A stretch of DNA of 64,000 bases. Origin: Piromyces finnis. Its lineage: Eukaryota; Neocallimastigomycota; Neocallimastigomycetes; Neocallimastigales; Neocallimastigaceae. The stretch is taken from the NCBI GenBank assembly GCA_002104945.1, contig MCFH01000067.1, positions 124,001 to 188,000 on the forward strand, given 5' to 3'. Positions 39,598 to 50,553 of the stretch are shown in pieces (position 1 is the stretch's first letter; every line of letters starts with the position of its first letter). The notes under the pieces were generated by a model. That model worked only from the letters and a program-made list of their open reading frames with translations. It made no database searches and was not told the DNA's origin. Both the position numbers and the translations under genes were made by a program.

Positions 39598-40660
39598 TTA
39601 ACTATCTACATAATGTATTGGTGTATGTCCATAGTCATCTTGAATATTAATATTTATTTTTTCATTTTTAATTAAATGTTTTACTCTTGTTTCATTTCCT
39701 TTATCACATGCATAATGTAATAATGTCCAACCTTCATTATTTTGTTTATATATAGTTATATTATTCTTTTCAGTAGAATTACTATATTTATTATTTTTTA
39801 ACAAATAAATAATTGGTATTACTTCTGAAGATTCAATATTATCGTTTATTTTCATTTCTATGATAGCTTTACATAAAAATTATAAAATTTCATTTTCTTT
39901 ATTTAAATAGTTTTCAATGTTTTTACTACCTTTTTTCTATTGCTAAATCCAAAGGTGTTTTTCCATTATCATCTTGAATATATATATTTCACTATCAATT
40001 AAATATTTTGCTATATCATAATTTTCATCATCAATACGTGCAAAATGAAGTAGAATTTGTCCATTATTATCTTTAACATTTAAATTTGTACCATTAAAAA
40101 TTAAATAATTCATTAAATTTTTATTTTTTATTAAATATGTATATTGTAGTGGAGTAAATCCATTTTTATTACTAATATTTGTATATGCATTATTTGAAAT
40201 TAAATACTTTGTAATATTTTCATTGTTCTTTTTACATGCAATATGTAATGGCGTATCATCTTCATTATTACTTATATTTATATATACTTTATTATCAATT
40301 AAATATTTTACTATATTAATATTTTCAATTTTACAAGCAATGTGCAATGGATTATCACTATCATTATTGCTTATATTTTATAGGCCTCATTATTAATTAG
40401 ATACTTCACAATATTTTCATATCCTTTTATGCAAGCATAACGAAATGGAGTCCATTTGTTATTATCTTGTTTGTTGATATCTATACTTCTTTTTCCATTA
40501 TCCATTAAATATTTAATAATTTTGACATTTTCTTTTTATGCCTTATGTCCATCCTTGTGTTTTGAATATTGATATCTCATTATTAATTAAATATTTCACA
40601 ATATCTTCACTTCCTTTTTTACATGCATAATGAAAAAGAACATTTATAAAAATCAAATAA
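39598..40660 (-). pseudogene. Decayed ankyrin-repeat protein
   Basis: Tandem ankyrin repeats are clear on the minus strand. From 5': LFHYACKKGSEDIVKYLINN, a broken stretch, TPFRYACIKGYENIVKYLIN, another break, then MHIACKIENINIVKYLIDN, TPLHIACKKNNENITKYLIS and TPLQYTYLIKNKNLMNYLI (40347-39943), and last GWTLLHYACDKGNETRVKHL with IQDDYGHTPIHYVDS (39855-39598). At least three frame changes and one stop separate the blocks, and no start is visible. Ankyrin repeats mediate protein-protein binding; no other domain is attached, so no specific role can be given. Confidence 0.8.
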
Positions 40661-41805
40661 TAAAATACTTTAAAATTGTTACTGCATTTTTACATGTATT
40701 ATATGTATTATATAATTTTATAACTTTTATTTTATATACATTTTTTTAATATTATTACATTTGTAATTAAAAGATATTTGAGATAAAACATATATAATTA
40801 TTTTTCTATATATTAAATATAATAAAAAATTTATTATGTAATTGTATATAAAAAAAACGAAAAAGTGTCCTAGACTTTTTTGATTAATTATTTTTTTGCA
40901 AGTCTTATTTAATATTTTTGTTAATATTATTTATTAATAACACTAATAAAAGATAATTACAAAGTACATAAATAGTTCATATATTTATTCTCTATTTATA
41001 CTAAGAATTGTGACGTATAATTTAATACGAGAATATTCCATGACTAGTTTTAGTAGTATTACATAATTCTATTCTACATATTTCTAGATTTAAGTTAAAT
41101 TATTAATGTTTAACTTTAACTATTTTTAAATAGGTATAAATATATTTTTAAATCAAAATTTTTTTTTATAATTTACTATTTTGTAAAATCAGGTTTAATA
41201 ACAGTTATTAATTATTGATACTTTTGCATTATTTTATAATTGAACTAGTATTTAAAAAAACTTTACAATTAGGGTAAATACTAATAATCGAATTTGGAAA
41301 TAAATGTAAGGAAATAGTTGGTCATTTTTAAATTTTATATATTCATTAAATATTAAGTTAATTTAAAATTATTTCAATATTGGCCTTTTTCTTGCTTCCA
41401 AATATCATTTATGTATTTATTTTTTTATATACATTATCTATTAAATTAATAAACCCAAAAAGTATACTTAATTCAAGCACAACAAATATGAAAAGTCATA
41501 TTTAGAAATGAATATTCATTTTATTTTTATTTAACTTTAATATATTTACCAAATAAATATATAAAAAAGAATTATGTATATAATATTATTAAATTTGATT
41601 TTTGGATTTTCATTTTAAAGAAATAGTTATATTTATTATTTTTTTATCATTGTATTAATTAATTATATTTAATACCTTTAATTATGAAATATTTTATATA
41701 ACTGATATTTAAATTTGTTAAAACTATTCTATTTTTTAAAATTAAATATTTCAAGAAAAATAAAAAGTATTTATATATAAAATATTTAAATATTATATAT
41801 AAATA
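40661..41805. other. AT-rich spacer, nothing recognised
   Basis: No coding segment, RNA gene or repeat recognised; it leads into LTR-derived sequence from about 41806. Confidence 0.5.
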
Positions 41806-42565
41806 TTATTGTTTAAGTTACACGAAAATACCTTTTATTTAATTTTAGAATAATTTAATAATAATATACTTTTTTATTTAAATTTAGAATAGTTTAATAA
41901 TTTTAACTGAGTTTTAAAAATAGATGTGTTTATAGTTCAATAGGAAATATATTAAGAATAGTATTGATAATATTAAACTAATTTATAGATAATACATGGA
42001 CTTTATTCAATTTTGAGTTTACTCAAACTGAATTAAAAGTATAATGAATTAGTTTTAGTTTAGTTTTGTTATTTTATTATTTAGTTAGATTAGTTTTGTT
42101 TATTTTATATTAAATATATGTTTATTTAAATAGCATAATATATTAGAATATAATTATGAAAAAATATAAATACATGTAATTTTTATTTGTTAAATCAATG
42201 TAATTGTTATTTTAAATTTTGATAATTTATAAAAGTAAAAGTTGTGATAAAAAATATTTTTTTATTTTTTTGTTTTCGTGTTTAGTTGTTTTATTGTTAA
42301 ATATATAATCTGTTTTAAGATTAATATTTTACAATAGAATAGTATATTAAAATATATTTTACAAAAAATATAAATATATGTAAAAAAATTTCATAATTAA
42401 AACAACGTAATTGTTATTGACTATTATTTAGTTAATAACTAGATAAAACTAATAAAAAGAGATATTTTAAATAATTTGTTTTCTAGTTTCTTTTTATTTA
42501 TTTTGTGTTTTTGTTTTATTGTAAAATTTTATAATCTGTTTTAATTTTTTATAAAATTTTTACAG
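41806..42565 (+). mobile_element. LTR family A, 5'-damaged copy
   Basis: From about 41840 it follows the family-A LTR typified by 53892-54680: TTTAGAATAGTTTAATAA, CAATAGGAAATATATTAA, ATACATGGACTTTATTCAA, AATCTGTTTTAA and the terminal TTTTTACA at 42565. The left end is replaced by a family-B-like piece (TTGTTTAAGTTACACGAAA, about 41815). It is inserted in the RNase H region of the Gypsy element that starts at 42566. Confidence 0.65.
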
Positions 42566-42923
42566 CTGCGTACAACTTTGAAATAATATATCGGCCAGGA
42601 AAAATGAATGGTAGAGCCGATATACTCTCAAGGATGGTATCTCCAGAACAAGTACATCTGGAGATGGAAAAAGCTAGCCTCCTTCGACCAGAATAAGTAA
42701 AGGAATTTCCACCCATGGAAGAAGAGTGCTATGCGGTGTTAGAAGTAAGCTTTGTAGGAGAACTTAAACAAGCTTACAATACAGATGAGCTCGCAAGAGA
42801 AATTAGAGAAGATCTTAATGCAAAAAGAGGCCACAAGCTCATCAAGAAGAAGTGGTTGGAAGTAAATGGGTTGATTGTTAGGAAAGATGCACCTGAACGT
42901 ATATATGTACCAAAGGTATTAAG

Positions 42924-43326
42924 TGTAAAGAAATGTGTCTTTAACAATAAAAAACAAATTATAATATTTACTAAATAACTTAGTAATATTTAAAATATTC
43001 TGTAAATTATTAATTTATAAAAATATTATTAAAACCACATAGAATTTAACTTAATAAGTTAGTGTTTAATAATATAATTATTTATTAATAAAATCTCGAT
43101 TTTTTAAAATATTTGGGAAAATTCACTCGTATTTATACTAAAAATTTTTTAAATTAATTTATAAAATTTTTTCAACTTAAAATTCTTAACCAATCAATAA
43201 TCTTCATATAAAATAAAATTTAAAAATAAAATAAAATAAAATTATAATTTTTAAAATAGTATCTATGAGGTCTCGAACTAGTGTCATTCAGACTCAAAGT
43301 CTTAGCTATTTCTAGTATTCGTTACA
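42924..43326 (-). mobile_element. 403-bp insertion with TG...CA ends, 5-bp duplication and a tRNA-like B box
   Basis: Flanked by TTAAG at 42919-42923 and 43327-43331. Removing it with one TTAAG joins VPKVL to RETIIKLNHD in frame, so its limits are exact. It begins TGTAAAG and ends CGTTACA, like the LTRs here, so it may be a solo LTR. The minus strand near its end carries CTAGTTCGAGACC, an exact GTTCGANNC B box, after a small AGACTTTGAGTCT hairpin that resembles an anticodon arm. This suggests a tRNA-derived promoter inside a short LTR-like element. No coding capacity. The strand given follows the B box. Confidence 0.7.
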
Positions 43327-43989
43327 TTAAGGGAAACAATCATCAAACTCAACCACGATAGTGAAACATCAGGTCATCTGGGTAATGATAAAACTTATGA
43401 CCTGATAGCCAGAAACTACTACTGGCCCAAAATGAAAGATGACGTTGCGGGTTATATTAAAGCTTGTACCATATGTTGTACTCAAAAGGACAACAGGCAT
43501 AAGCCGTACGGTAGCGCTACTAGGGTAAAAGTTGCAGACTTACCTTGGCAATAATTAGAAATCGACTTCCTGACGGACCTATCTATCAAGGAACGAAGAA
43601 AACTAGGTAGTGATCCTTCAGAACCACTAGAAGTCACTCGTAGGAATTGTATCATGGTTTGTAGTAATAAGCTTACCAAGATGATACACTTGGGATTTAA
43701 GAGTATGCCTACTGCAAAAGAAACAGCATTAGTATACTTACAACATGTGTTCAAACTACATGGTTGTCCTAAATCAGTTACGACTGACCTTGGTGTTTAG
43801 TTCACCAGTAAGTTGTGGAAGAACTTTATTGGGCTCTTTGGCGTAGAAGTAAACCTTGCTACTACCAGTCATCATAAAACGGTTGGTCAGGTAGAACCCA
43901 ATAACTCCAACGTTAGTATGTACCTGAGGTGCTTTGTGAAGACCTTTGATGACGACGAATGGTTGAAGTACTTATACCAACTCTTGGAA

Positions 43990-44690
43990 GAGTAAGAGGC
44001 AAAATAGTTTTATTTTTAAGGATTGAATTTTTCTATAGAAAAGGTAATATTAATTTTTCTGATGTTGATCCCAATGAACCAACAAAAGAATCTGACAAAG
44101 AATATGTTCCAATAGGATTTTATAGAAATATAGATGATAAAGGAAAATGTAATTCTTTCCCCATTTTTATTATTTTTGAATTTAATAATGAAGTTTGTAA
44201 AGTGGAAGAAAAGGAAAATTTCCGTTATCAAGATAATTACCAACTTACCCCAGATATAAAATGGTCGTTAGTTGAAAGTATACTATTAGAAAAAAGTGGA
44301 TTTAATGATAAAAATAATGGTCTAACTCATACAATGAATTTTATGAATACTGCCTTTTTAAATAATCTCCTTATATCAAGCGGTGCAAATTATATTAATA
44401 CAAAATTATCAAATTTTCTTAATTTTCATGAAGTACCAAATGAATATGTTATACGAGCAGTATATAATTCAAATTTTGAAACTAAATCTTCGATTGTTAA
44501 ATTTATGGATTATAATTTTGATTATGAAATCGATGAATTATTGGAAGGATTTGTACATGTCTATGATTTTTTTGCGATGTTTATGAAGATGTTAAAAATT
44601 TCGCGGAGGATGTTGGAGATTTTGTGAAGGACAGCATTTCTTATATTATTGGAGGGTTGTTTAATTCGGATTCAACTGATCCCTCTTCCC
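43990..44690 (+). CDS. Unidentified gene fragment embedded in the Gypsy integrase
   Basis: Immediately after the integrase residues YQLLEE the sequence changes to AT-rich, host-like coding DNA for about 200 residues: IEFFYRKGNINFSDVDPNEP, GFYRNIDDKGKCNSFPIFI, DIKWSLVESILLEKSGF, AFLNNLLISSGANYINTKL, and, after a one-base slip in the T7 run near 44570, YEDVKNFAEDVGDFVKDSI. The integrase C-terminal region (ARKYGPFKV) then resumes. I do not recognise the protein. The sharp switch in base composition and the missing ~100 integrase residues suggest that a host gene fragment was captured by, or recombined into, the element. It has no start codon of its own and its 3' end is undefined. Confidence 0.5.
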
Positions 44691-45091
44691 TTCTACAGGC
44701 TACAAGCCAGAAAATACGGACCCTTCAAGGTTATTGGAATTGATAAAAGCAAGCTTAACTACCGCCTGGACATTAGTAAATCACCTTTCCCTAACGTCTA
44801 TCCTGTGTTTTACATTAGTGAGTTGGAACCATACCACAATAAACCAGAAGAACCAATACCGGTACCAGAAGACTACCAGAAAATTATCAAAATCCTTAAT
44901 GCCAGAAGAAAAAAGGACAACTACCAGTATCTAGCTACCTTTAGTGACTTTAGGCAAGAGTGGGTTAATGCTGATATCATTGACAAGAATGCCCACTATG
45001 ATAAACTATTAAAAGAATTCCAAGATAAATGTTACCAGGAATTCATGGTTAGAGTCCAAAACCCTTCCTAAGTTTTCTCTTTAGGGGGCAT

Positions 45092-46378
45092 TGTAAGAAA
45101 TATTTGTGACCATAAGTTTTCCTATAAATATTTCAATTGAAACCATATATTCTGGTTAACATTTATTGGCCAGAATTATGCATAACCATATATTAATGGT
45201 TATTAATTAAATAGGAAGTTTATTTATTTTACCCAATCAAGTAGTAAAGTAAATAAACCAATATAGTTAAATAGTACAGTGTAAACAAACATTAAATACT
45301 TTAGCGTTAGTATTACAGTAAATTAATAATTATAATAATAATTAATGTATAATAATTATAATTAATAAATAAAAGATATAATTAAAAAAAATTATTTAAG
45401 GAAATTTATTTCATAATAATATTTATTTGTTTATATTTATTTTTGTGTTATAATATTTATTTTAGTTCTTTTATTATTTTTTTTATAAAACTTTAGTTAT
45501 TAACTCGTATAGAGAGGTAATGTAAAAATATAAAATTTAAAACAGATTTTATATCTAAAACAAAACAATTTTTATTAACACAAAAATAAAAAATAAACAT
45601 TAGATTTTTATTTTAAGAAAACATTTTATTTAAACTCTTAAAAATATTATTAACTATATAATAGTTAATAATTAAAAAATTGAAAATAACAATTACATCG
45701 ATTTAATAAACAAAAACTACATGTATTTATATTTTTTCATAATTATATTCTAGTATATTATTCTATTTAAATAAACATATATTTAATATAAAATAAACAA
45801 AACTAATCTAATTAAATAATAAAATAATAAAACTAAACTAAAACTAATTCATTATACTTTTAATTCAATTTGAGTAAACTCAAAATTGAATAAAGCTCAT
45901 GTATTTTCTATAAATTAATTTAATATTATCAATACTATTCTTAATATATTTCCTATTGAACTATAAACAAATCTATTTTTAAAACTAAGTTAAAATTATT
46001 AAACTATTCTAAATTTAAATAAAAAAGTATAATCTATTCTAAAATTAAATAAAAAGTATTTAAAAAAATATTTTAATTATTTAAAATATTTGAAATATTT
46101 AAATTTAGTTAAAATTCTTTTATTCCTTAAATTTAAATATTTATCTTAATTTAAATTTAACGGAATTATTATAAAATAATTTATTATTAAATTATTCCAT
46201 AATTTATTCAAAAATTTTATAATCAATTTTACTAAATATTAATTTATTATTTAATAATTAATAATTAATTATTAAATAATCTAAAGATATATATTATATC
46301 TTTACAGGTAATAACTAACTTAACTTATTAACTAATAATATAATAAACCTTTAACAAACAATACTTGATATCGTTACA
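45092..46378 (+). mobile_element. 3' LTR of the Gypsy element, split by a solo LTR
   Basis: A polypurine-like TTTAGGGGGCA (45080-45090) follows the pol stop and precedes TGTAAGAAATATTTGTGACC. The other end is ATATCGTTACA at 46378. Removing the inserted solo LTR (45521-46306) and one GGTAA leaves about 496 bp bounded by TG...CA. The position directly after the polypurine tract identifies it as the 3' LTR of the 42566-45071 element. Confidence 0.6.
45521..46306 (-). mobile_element. Solo LTR, family A, 786 bp, with 5-bp duplication GGTAA
   Basis: Starts TGTAAAAATA and ends ATATCTTTACA, flanked by GGTAA at 45516-45520 and 46307-46311. It is the reverse complement of the family-A LTR at 53892-54680. 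The intact duplication with no internal region marks a solo LTR left by LTR-LTR recombination. Confidence 0.85.
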
Positions 46379-46447
46379 TCCAGGGAGTCTAAAGTTCTAT
46401 CGCCTTTTATCGAAAGAGCCCATTTTTTGGAAGGTCCATGAAGTTTG

Positions 46448-47174
46448 TGTAAAGATATAAAGTATATCTTTAAATTATTTAATAATTAATTAATAATTAT
46501 TGAATAATAATTTTGATATTTTAATGAAAAAATTGTTTATAAAATTTATTGTATAAATTTTATGGAATAATTAAATAAATATTAATTTTAAAATATCAAA
46601 GTTAGAAATGAAATTTGGATAAATATTTAAATTAATGGATAATTAAATTTAAATATTTTAAATATTCAAATTAAATCTTAAAAAGTTTTTATTTAATTAA
46701 AATTAGTTTAATAACTTTAGCGTAGTTTTAAATTAGTATTTTTAATTATAAATATATAATAAATAGTATTATTAATATTTAATTAATATATAGGTAATAC
46801 ATGGACTGTATTCAATTTGCAGTTTACTCAAATTGAATCAAAAGTGTATTTAATTAGTTTTAGTTTAGTTTTATTATTTTATTATTTAATTAAATTAGTA
46901 TTAAATTAGTTTTGTTTATTTTATATTGAATATATGTATAATTAAATAGAATAGTATATTAAAATATAATTTACAAAAAATATAAATACATGTAAAATTT
47001 CTTGATTAAAACGATGTAATTGTTATTGACTATTATTTAGTTAATAACTAAATAAAATTAATAAAAGAGATATTTTTTTAAATATAATTTATTTTCTTGT
47101 TTTTTCTTTATTTTGTGTTGTTGTTTTATTGTAAAAAATTTTATAATCTGTTTTACATTTATAAAACTTTTACA
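46448..47174 (+). mobile_element. LTR family A variant, 727 bp
   Basis: Runs from TGTAAAGATATAAAG to AAAACTTTTACA and shares ATACATGGACTGTATTCAA, AATAGAATAGTATATTAA and ATAATCTGTTTTA with other family-A LTRs. The flanking 5-mers differ (GTTTG and ATATC), so it is probably one end of a rearranged element. A short coding-like piece (VLSPFIERAHFLEGP) lies just upstream at 46395-46439. Confidence 0.65.
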
Positions 47175-47752
47175 ATATCTAATCTATTATAATAACAATA
47201 CAAAATATAAAATATGGTTTATAAAAATTGGTTTATAAAATATCTTTTTATTATAATAGAATTTTATTAATAACAATTACATTGATCAAATGATGAAAAA
47301 CATCTTCTATTTATATTTTTCCTAAATGCATTTATATTATATTATAACCATTTATTTAAAATATATTATTATTTAAAATTTATACTAAAATCTTAATTAT
47401 TAATAAAATATTTTAAGTTATAACTATTTTAATAAAATACAATTGGCAATTCAAATTAAATACTATTCAATTTGAATATGTATCCATGTATTATTAAAAT
47501 ATTAATAATTTAATAATTATATACTATATATCTATTTCTATCAAAAAGAATACTAAAACTAGGAGTTTAACTTGAGAAATTTAATTTATTTGTTAAATAT
47601 TAATAATTTATTTTGTTTTAAACTTTACTTATTAATAAGTAAATTATGTCTCATTTTCTTTTTCTGTAATATAATTCGTGTAACCTAAACAATAATATTT
47701 ATGACTTAAGTTACATTAAAGATATCAAATTGTGGCGTTTGATATTTTTACA
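47175..47752 (-). mobile_element. LTR family B, reverse orientation
   Basis: Its minus strand starts TGTAAAAATATCAAACGCC at 47752 and continues with ACAATTTGATATCTTTAATG and GTTACACGAATTATATTAC. Related copies lie at 51976-52560, 54681-55176, 49240-49355 and 50217-50330. The 3' end toward 47175 is unclear. It lies mostly inside the left arm of the large inverted repeat. Confidence 0.55.
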
Positions 47753-48039
47753 TTATTTAGATGAGCTACAAATATTTGACTTTTAATTACACTTTTTATT
47801 CTGTTTTTATTCATAAATTTATGTTAGTATTAAATATTTCTTAATGTTTTGTTGTAGTTATTGTTGCTTTTGGAAAGTTTCTCCTCTTGAATTAATATTC
47901 TTTGTTTTCATTAAATAGATAGTACGATCACTATCAAAAAAAAAAAAAAAAAGAATTTGATGTAGTTATTTCTACAATTTAACAAACTGTTTCAATTATT
48001 TTTATGTATTAATAAAATAATATTATAATTAAACATAAA

Positions 48040-48345
48040 TATAATAAAACAATCATTATTATTAAAAGTAATGATATAAAAATAAATAAATATAATAAAA
48101 CAATTATTATTAAAAGTAATGATATAAAAATAAATAAATATAATAAAACAATCATTATTATTAAAAGTAATGATATAAAAATAAATAAATATAATAAAAC
48201 AATCATTATTATTAAAAGTAATGATATAAAAATAAATAAATATAATAAAACAATCATTATTATTAAAAGTAATGATATAAAAATAAATAAATATAATAAA
48301 ACAATCATTATTATTAAAAGTAATGATATAAAAATAAAAAAAAAA
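48040..48345 (-). repeat. 51-bp tandem array, six units (one of 48 bp)
   Basis: Units of AATAATGATTGTTTTATTAT plus ATTTATTTATTTTTATATCATTACTTTTAAT (minus strand). One unit lacks 3 bp. Because 51 is a multiple of three, two minus-strand frames stay open and give a 17-residue hydrophobic repeat; this reflects unit length, not a gene. Confidence 0.9.
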
Positions 48346-48482
48346 TAACAATTAATCATTTTTGATTTAAAGTGTTTTTATGTTTTTTTTTATGTTAAAA
48401 TTATATATTATAATTAATCATTCATTATATATATTGAAAAGTTGATTTTTTTATTAATGTCAATGACAATGAAAAAAGTACT

Positions 48483-49021
48483 ATGTCAATTACTTATGAG
48501 TCAGAACAAGACCTCTTTGAAGAGGTTGAAATTCAAGATGAAATGGTTCAACTCACCAATTTAATTAAAGAAAACGAATTTGACGTAGTTATTACAACAA
48601 TTGAATGCAATGTTTCAATTGAGTTTTTTAAATATAAAGTAAATTAATATCAGCAAATTCGCCGTTTTCAAAATGGTGAAATTAAATTGCCACTATATTC
48701 TGCAATTTCAAAAAATCATTTTAAATTAGAATTCATTATCAGTAAAGAAGGTGATATTAATTTTACTCAATAATATTAACATCGCAAAATTAGATTGAAA
48801 AAAATTTACTAACCACTAAAGTCTTTCATGTATTTCCCACTTGGCGAAAGAATATTTATGCTATAAAAAATTTCCTAGAGTGGTACACTCTGGCATTGAA
48901 ATATAATAATTGTGAATTCATGATATATGTTCTTGACGAAAGCATATCAGATCAAAAGGTGAAATTTATTTTAAAAGAATTAAAAAGAATTGGTAATGCC
49001 TATATTATCTATGACAATTAA
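48483..49021 (+). pseudogene. Decayed unidentified ORF in the left arm
   Basis: It starts MSITYESEQDLFEEVEIQDE and continues MVQLTNLIKENEFDVVITTI, then hits TAA. It reads on as YQQIRRFQNGEIKLPLYSAI and ISKEGDINFTQ, and after stops and two frame changes as VFHVFPTWRKNIYAIKNFLE, LALKYNNCEFMIYVLDESI and LKRIGNAYIIYDN with a final TAA. Residue use is clearly protein-like. No family recognised. Two stops sit where Gln would fit (CAA to TAA). An identical copy lies at 50554-51092 in the other arm. Confidence 0.55.
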
Positions 49022-49616
49022 AAATCAAGAATTTAAATATTTTAATAAATATGATTATTACAATGAATAGATATCTAGTAATAATTTTTAAATTATTTTT
49101 TTTTTGTTGTATTAATAAAAAAAAATATGTGATAATTTAATTTCAAAAATAAACTATAAATAAAATATAAATATAAAATAAAATATAATAAAATTAAAAT
49201 ATAAAAATAAAATATTTCTTAAAGTATATGTAAATATATCAAACGTCACAGCTTGATATCTTTAATGTAACTTAAGCCATAAATATTGCTGTTTAAGTTA
49301 CATAAATTATATTACAGAAAAAGAAAATATACTTTTTATTAATTATAGTTTAAACCAAAATAAATTACTAATTTATTTTTAATTTTTGACAAATAGATTT
49401 CTAATGTTATTTTCATTAATATTATCAAAATTATCTTTTAAAAAATTTTATTAATAAATCTTATTTAAATAATTTTTTTTCATTTAAATTTAGAATAGTT
49501 TAATAATTTTAACTTAGTTTTAAAAATAGATTTATTTATATTTCAATAGGAAATATATTAATAGTATTGATAATATTAAATTAATTTATAGAAAATACAT
49601 GGGCTTTATTAAAATA

Positions 49617-49672
49617 TTTATTTCGTATTAATTAAAATATTTTAATAAATATTTTAATTAATACGAAATAAA
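49617..49672. repeat. Perfect palindrome, 26-bp arms, 4-nt loop
   Basis: TTTATTTCGTATTAATTAAA continues to ATATTT, then TAAT, then the exact reverse complement. It lies in the ~860-bp spacer between the arms of the large inverted repeat. Such a palindrome can extrude a cruciform; it may be a scar of the event that made the larger inversion. Confidence 0.85.
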
Positions 49673-49935
49673 GTTAAAATATTTAATATTAATGAGTTTT
49701 GGAGGTAAAAATAAATAATTTATGGTTGATTAATTAGTAATATAAAAGTATCGCATTAAATTCACTGTGGCGTAAAATGTGGCTTATCAATTTTTATAGG
49801 TTTATATTACAGAAAAATAAAATAGAGCATAATTTATTTATTAATTATTAAAGTTTAAAACAAAACAAATTGTTAATTTATTTTTAATGTTTAACAAATA
49901 AATTAAATTTCTCAATTTAAATCCCTAGTTTTAGT

Positions 49936-50216
49936 ATTGTACGATATTTCCAATCATAATGCTAAGCCTCATATAGTCAGCACGATCACGTGATAAATGA
50001 CCCCTAAATGGTTTTACACTTAAATTGATTAAGGAATGTTGCTTGTGTATTTGGCATAGCCTAAGTCATCACTTATAAAGTTATAATTTAAAATGCATCA
50101 TGTACACTTTGACCCTTTCAGGCCGTCTAGACGAGTGTTAATATCATAATAGAAAATTGGAAAGTGCATTAATACTTACCTGAATATCTTAACCCAACCA
50201 TAGCAAAACCCAATGG
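49936..50216 (-). mobile_element. SINE fragment (copy 3), truncated at both ends
   Basis: It matches the middle of the SINE at 11012-11642 (CATAATGCTAAGCCTC, TTGGCATAGCCTAAGTC, CTTTCAGGCCG, CTTACCTGAATAT). The tail and the tRNA-like head are missing. Its right end coincides with the start of the right arm of the inverted repeat at 50217, and its left end abuts an LTR-B piece. Confidence 0.8.
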
Positions 50217-50553
50217 GTTTAAACTTTAATAATTAATAAAAAGTATATTTTCTTTTTCTGTAATATAATTTATGTAACTTAAACAGCAATATTTATGGCT
50301 TAAGTTACATTAAAGATATCAAGCTGTGACGTTTGATATATTTACATATACTTTAAGAAATATTTTATTTTTATATTTTAATTTTATTATATTTTATTTT
50401 ATATTTATATTTTATTTATAGTTTATTTTTGAAATTAAATTATCACATATTTTTTTTTATTAATACAACAAAAAAAAAATAATTTAAAAATTATTACTAG
50501 ATATCTATTCATTGTAATAATCATATTTATTAAAATATTTAAATTCTTGATTT

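Larger units (their letters stand above)
42566..45071 (+). pseudogene. Ty3/Gypsy pol remnant: RNase H end, integrase, interrupted twice
   Basis: It opens with the end of RNase H (AAYNFEIIYRPGKMNGRADI LSR), a linker, then integrase. The zinc-binding region (HDSETSGHLG...ARNYYWPKMK...CTICC) is at 43329-43480. Catalytic-core landmarks are IDFLTDLSIKERR and VTTDLGV-stop-FTSKLWK. The chromodomain-proximal end reads ARKYGPFKVIGIDKSKLN to VYPVFYISELEPYHN and stops at 45071. In-frame stops fall after PWQ and LGV. A 403-bp element (42924-43326) interrupts the frame. A foreign ~700-bp segment (about 43990-44690) replaces the middle of the integrase C-terminal half. Base composition is far less AT-rich than the host genes, suggesting a recently acquired or differently biased element. 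Non-functional. Confidence 0.85.
47221..49355 (+). repeat. Left arm of a 2.1-2.3 kb inverted repeat
   Basis: Near-identical reverse complement of 50217-52506 from ATAAAAATTGGTTTATAAAA at the outer end to ATACTTTTTATTAATTATAG at the inner end. It carries an LTR-B piece, a 51-bp tandem array with 6 units and a decayed gene at 48483-49021. The two arms share even the stop codons of the relic, so the duplication is younger than the decay. Confidence 0.9.

Noticed and set aside
43240-43326. A genuine tRNA gene.
   Set aside because: T-arm and part of an anticodon arm are visible, but the D arm and a paired acceptor stem are not; it is better read as a tRNA-derived part of an inserted element.
48040-48345. 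Regular repeat array considered as CRISPR.
   Set aside because: Units are contiguous 51-bp tandem copies without spacers, and the window is eukaryotic.
48483-49021. A ciliate-code gene acquired intact.
   Set aside because: Stops at Gln-like positions are suggestive, but frame changes are also needed, so decay is simpler.
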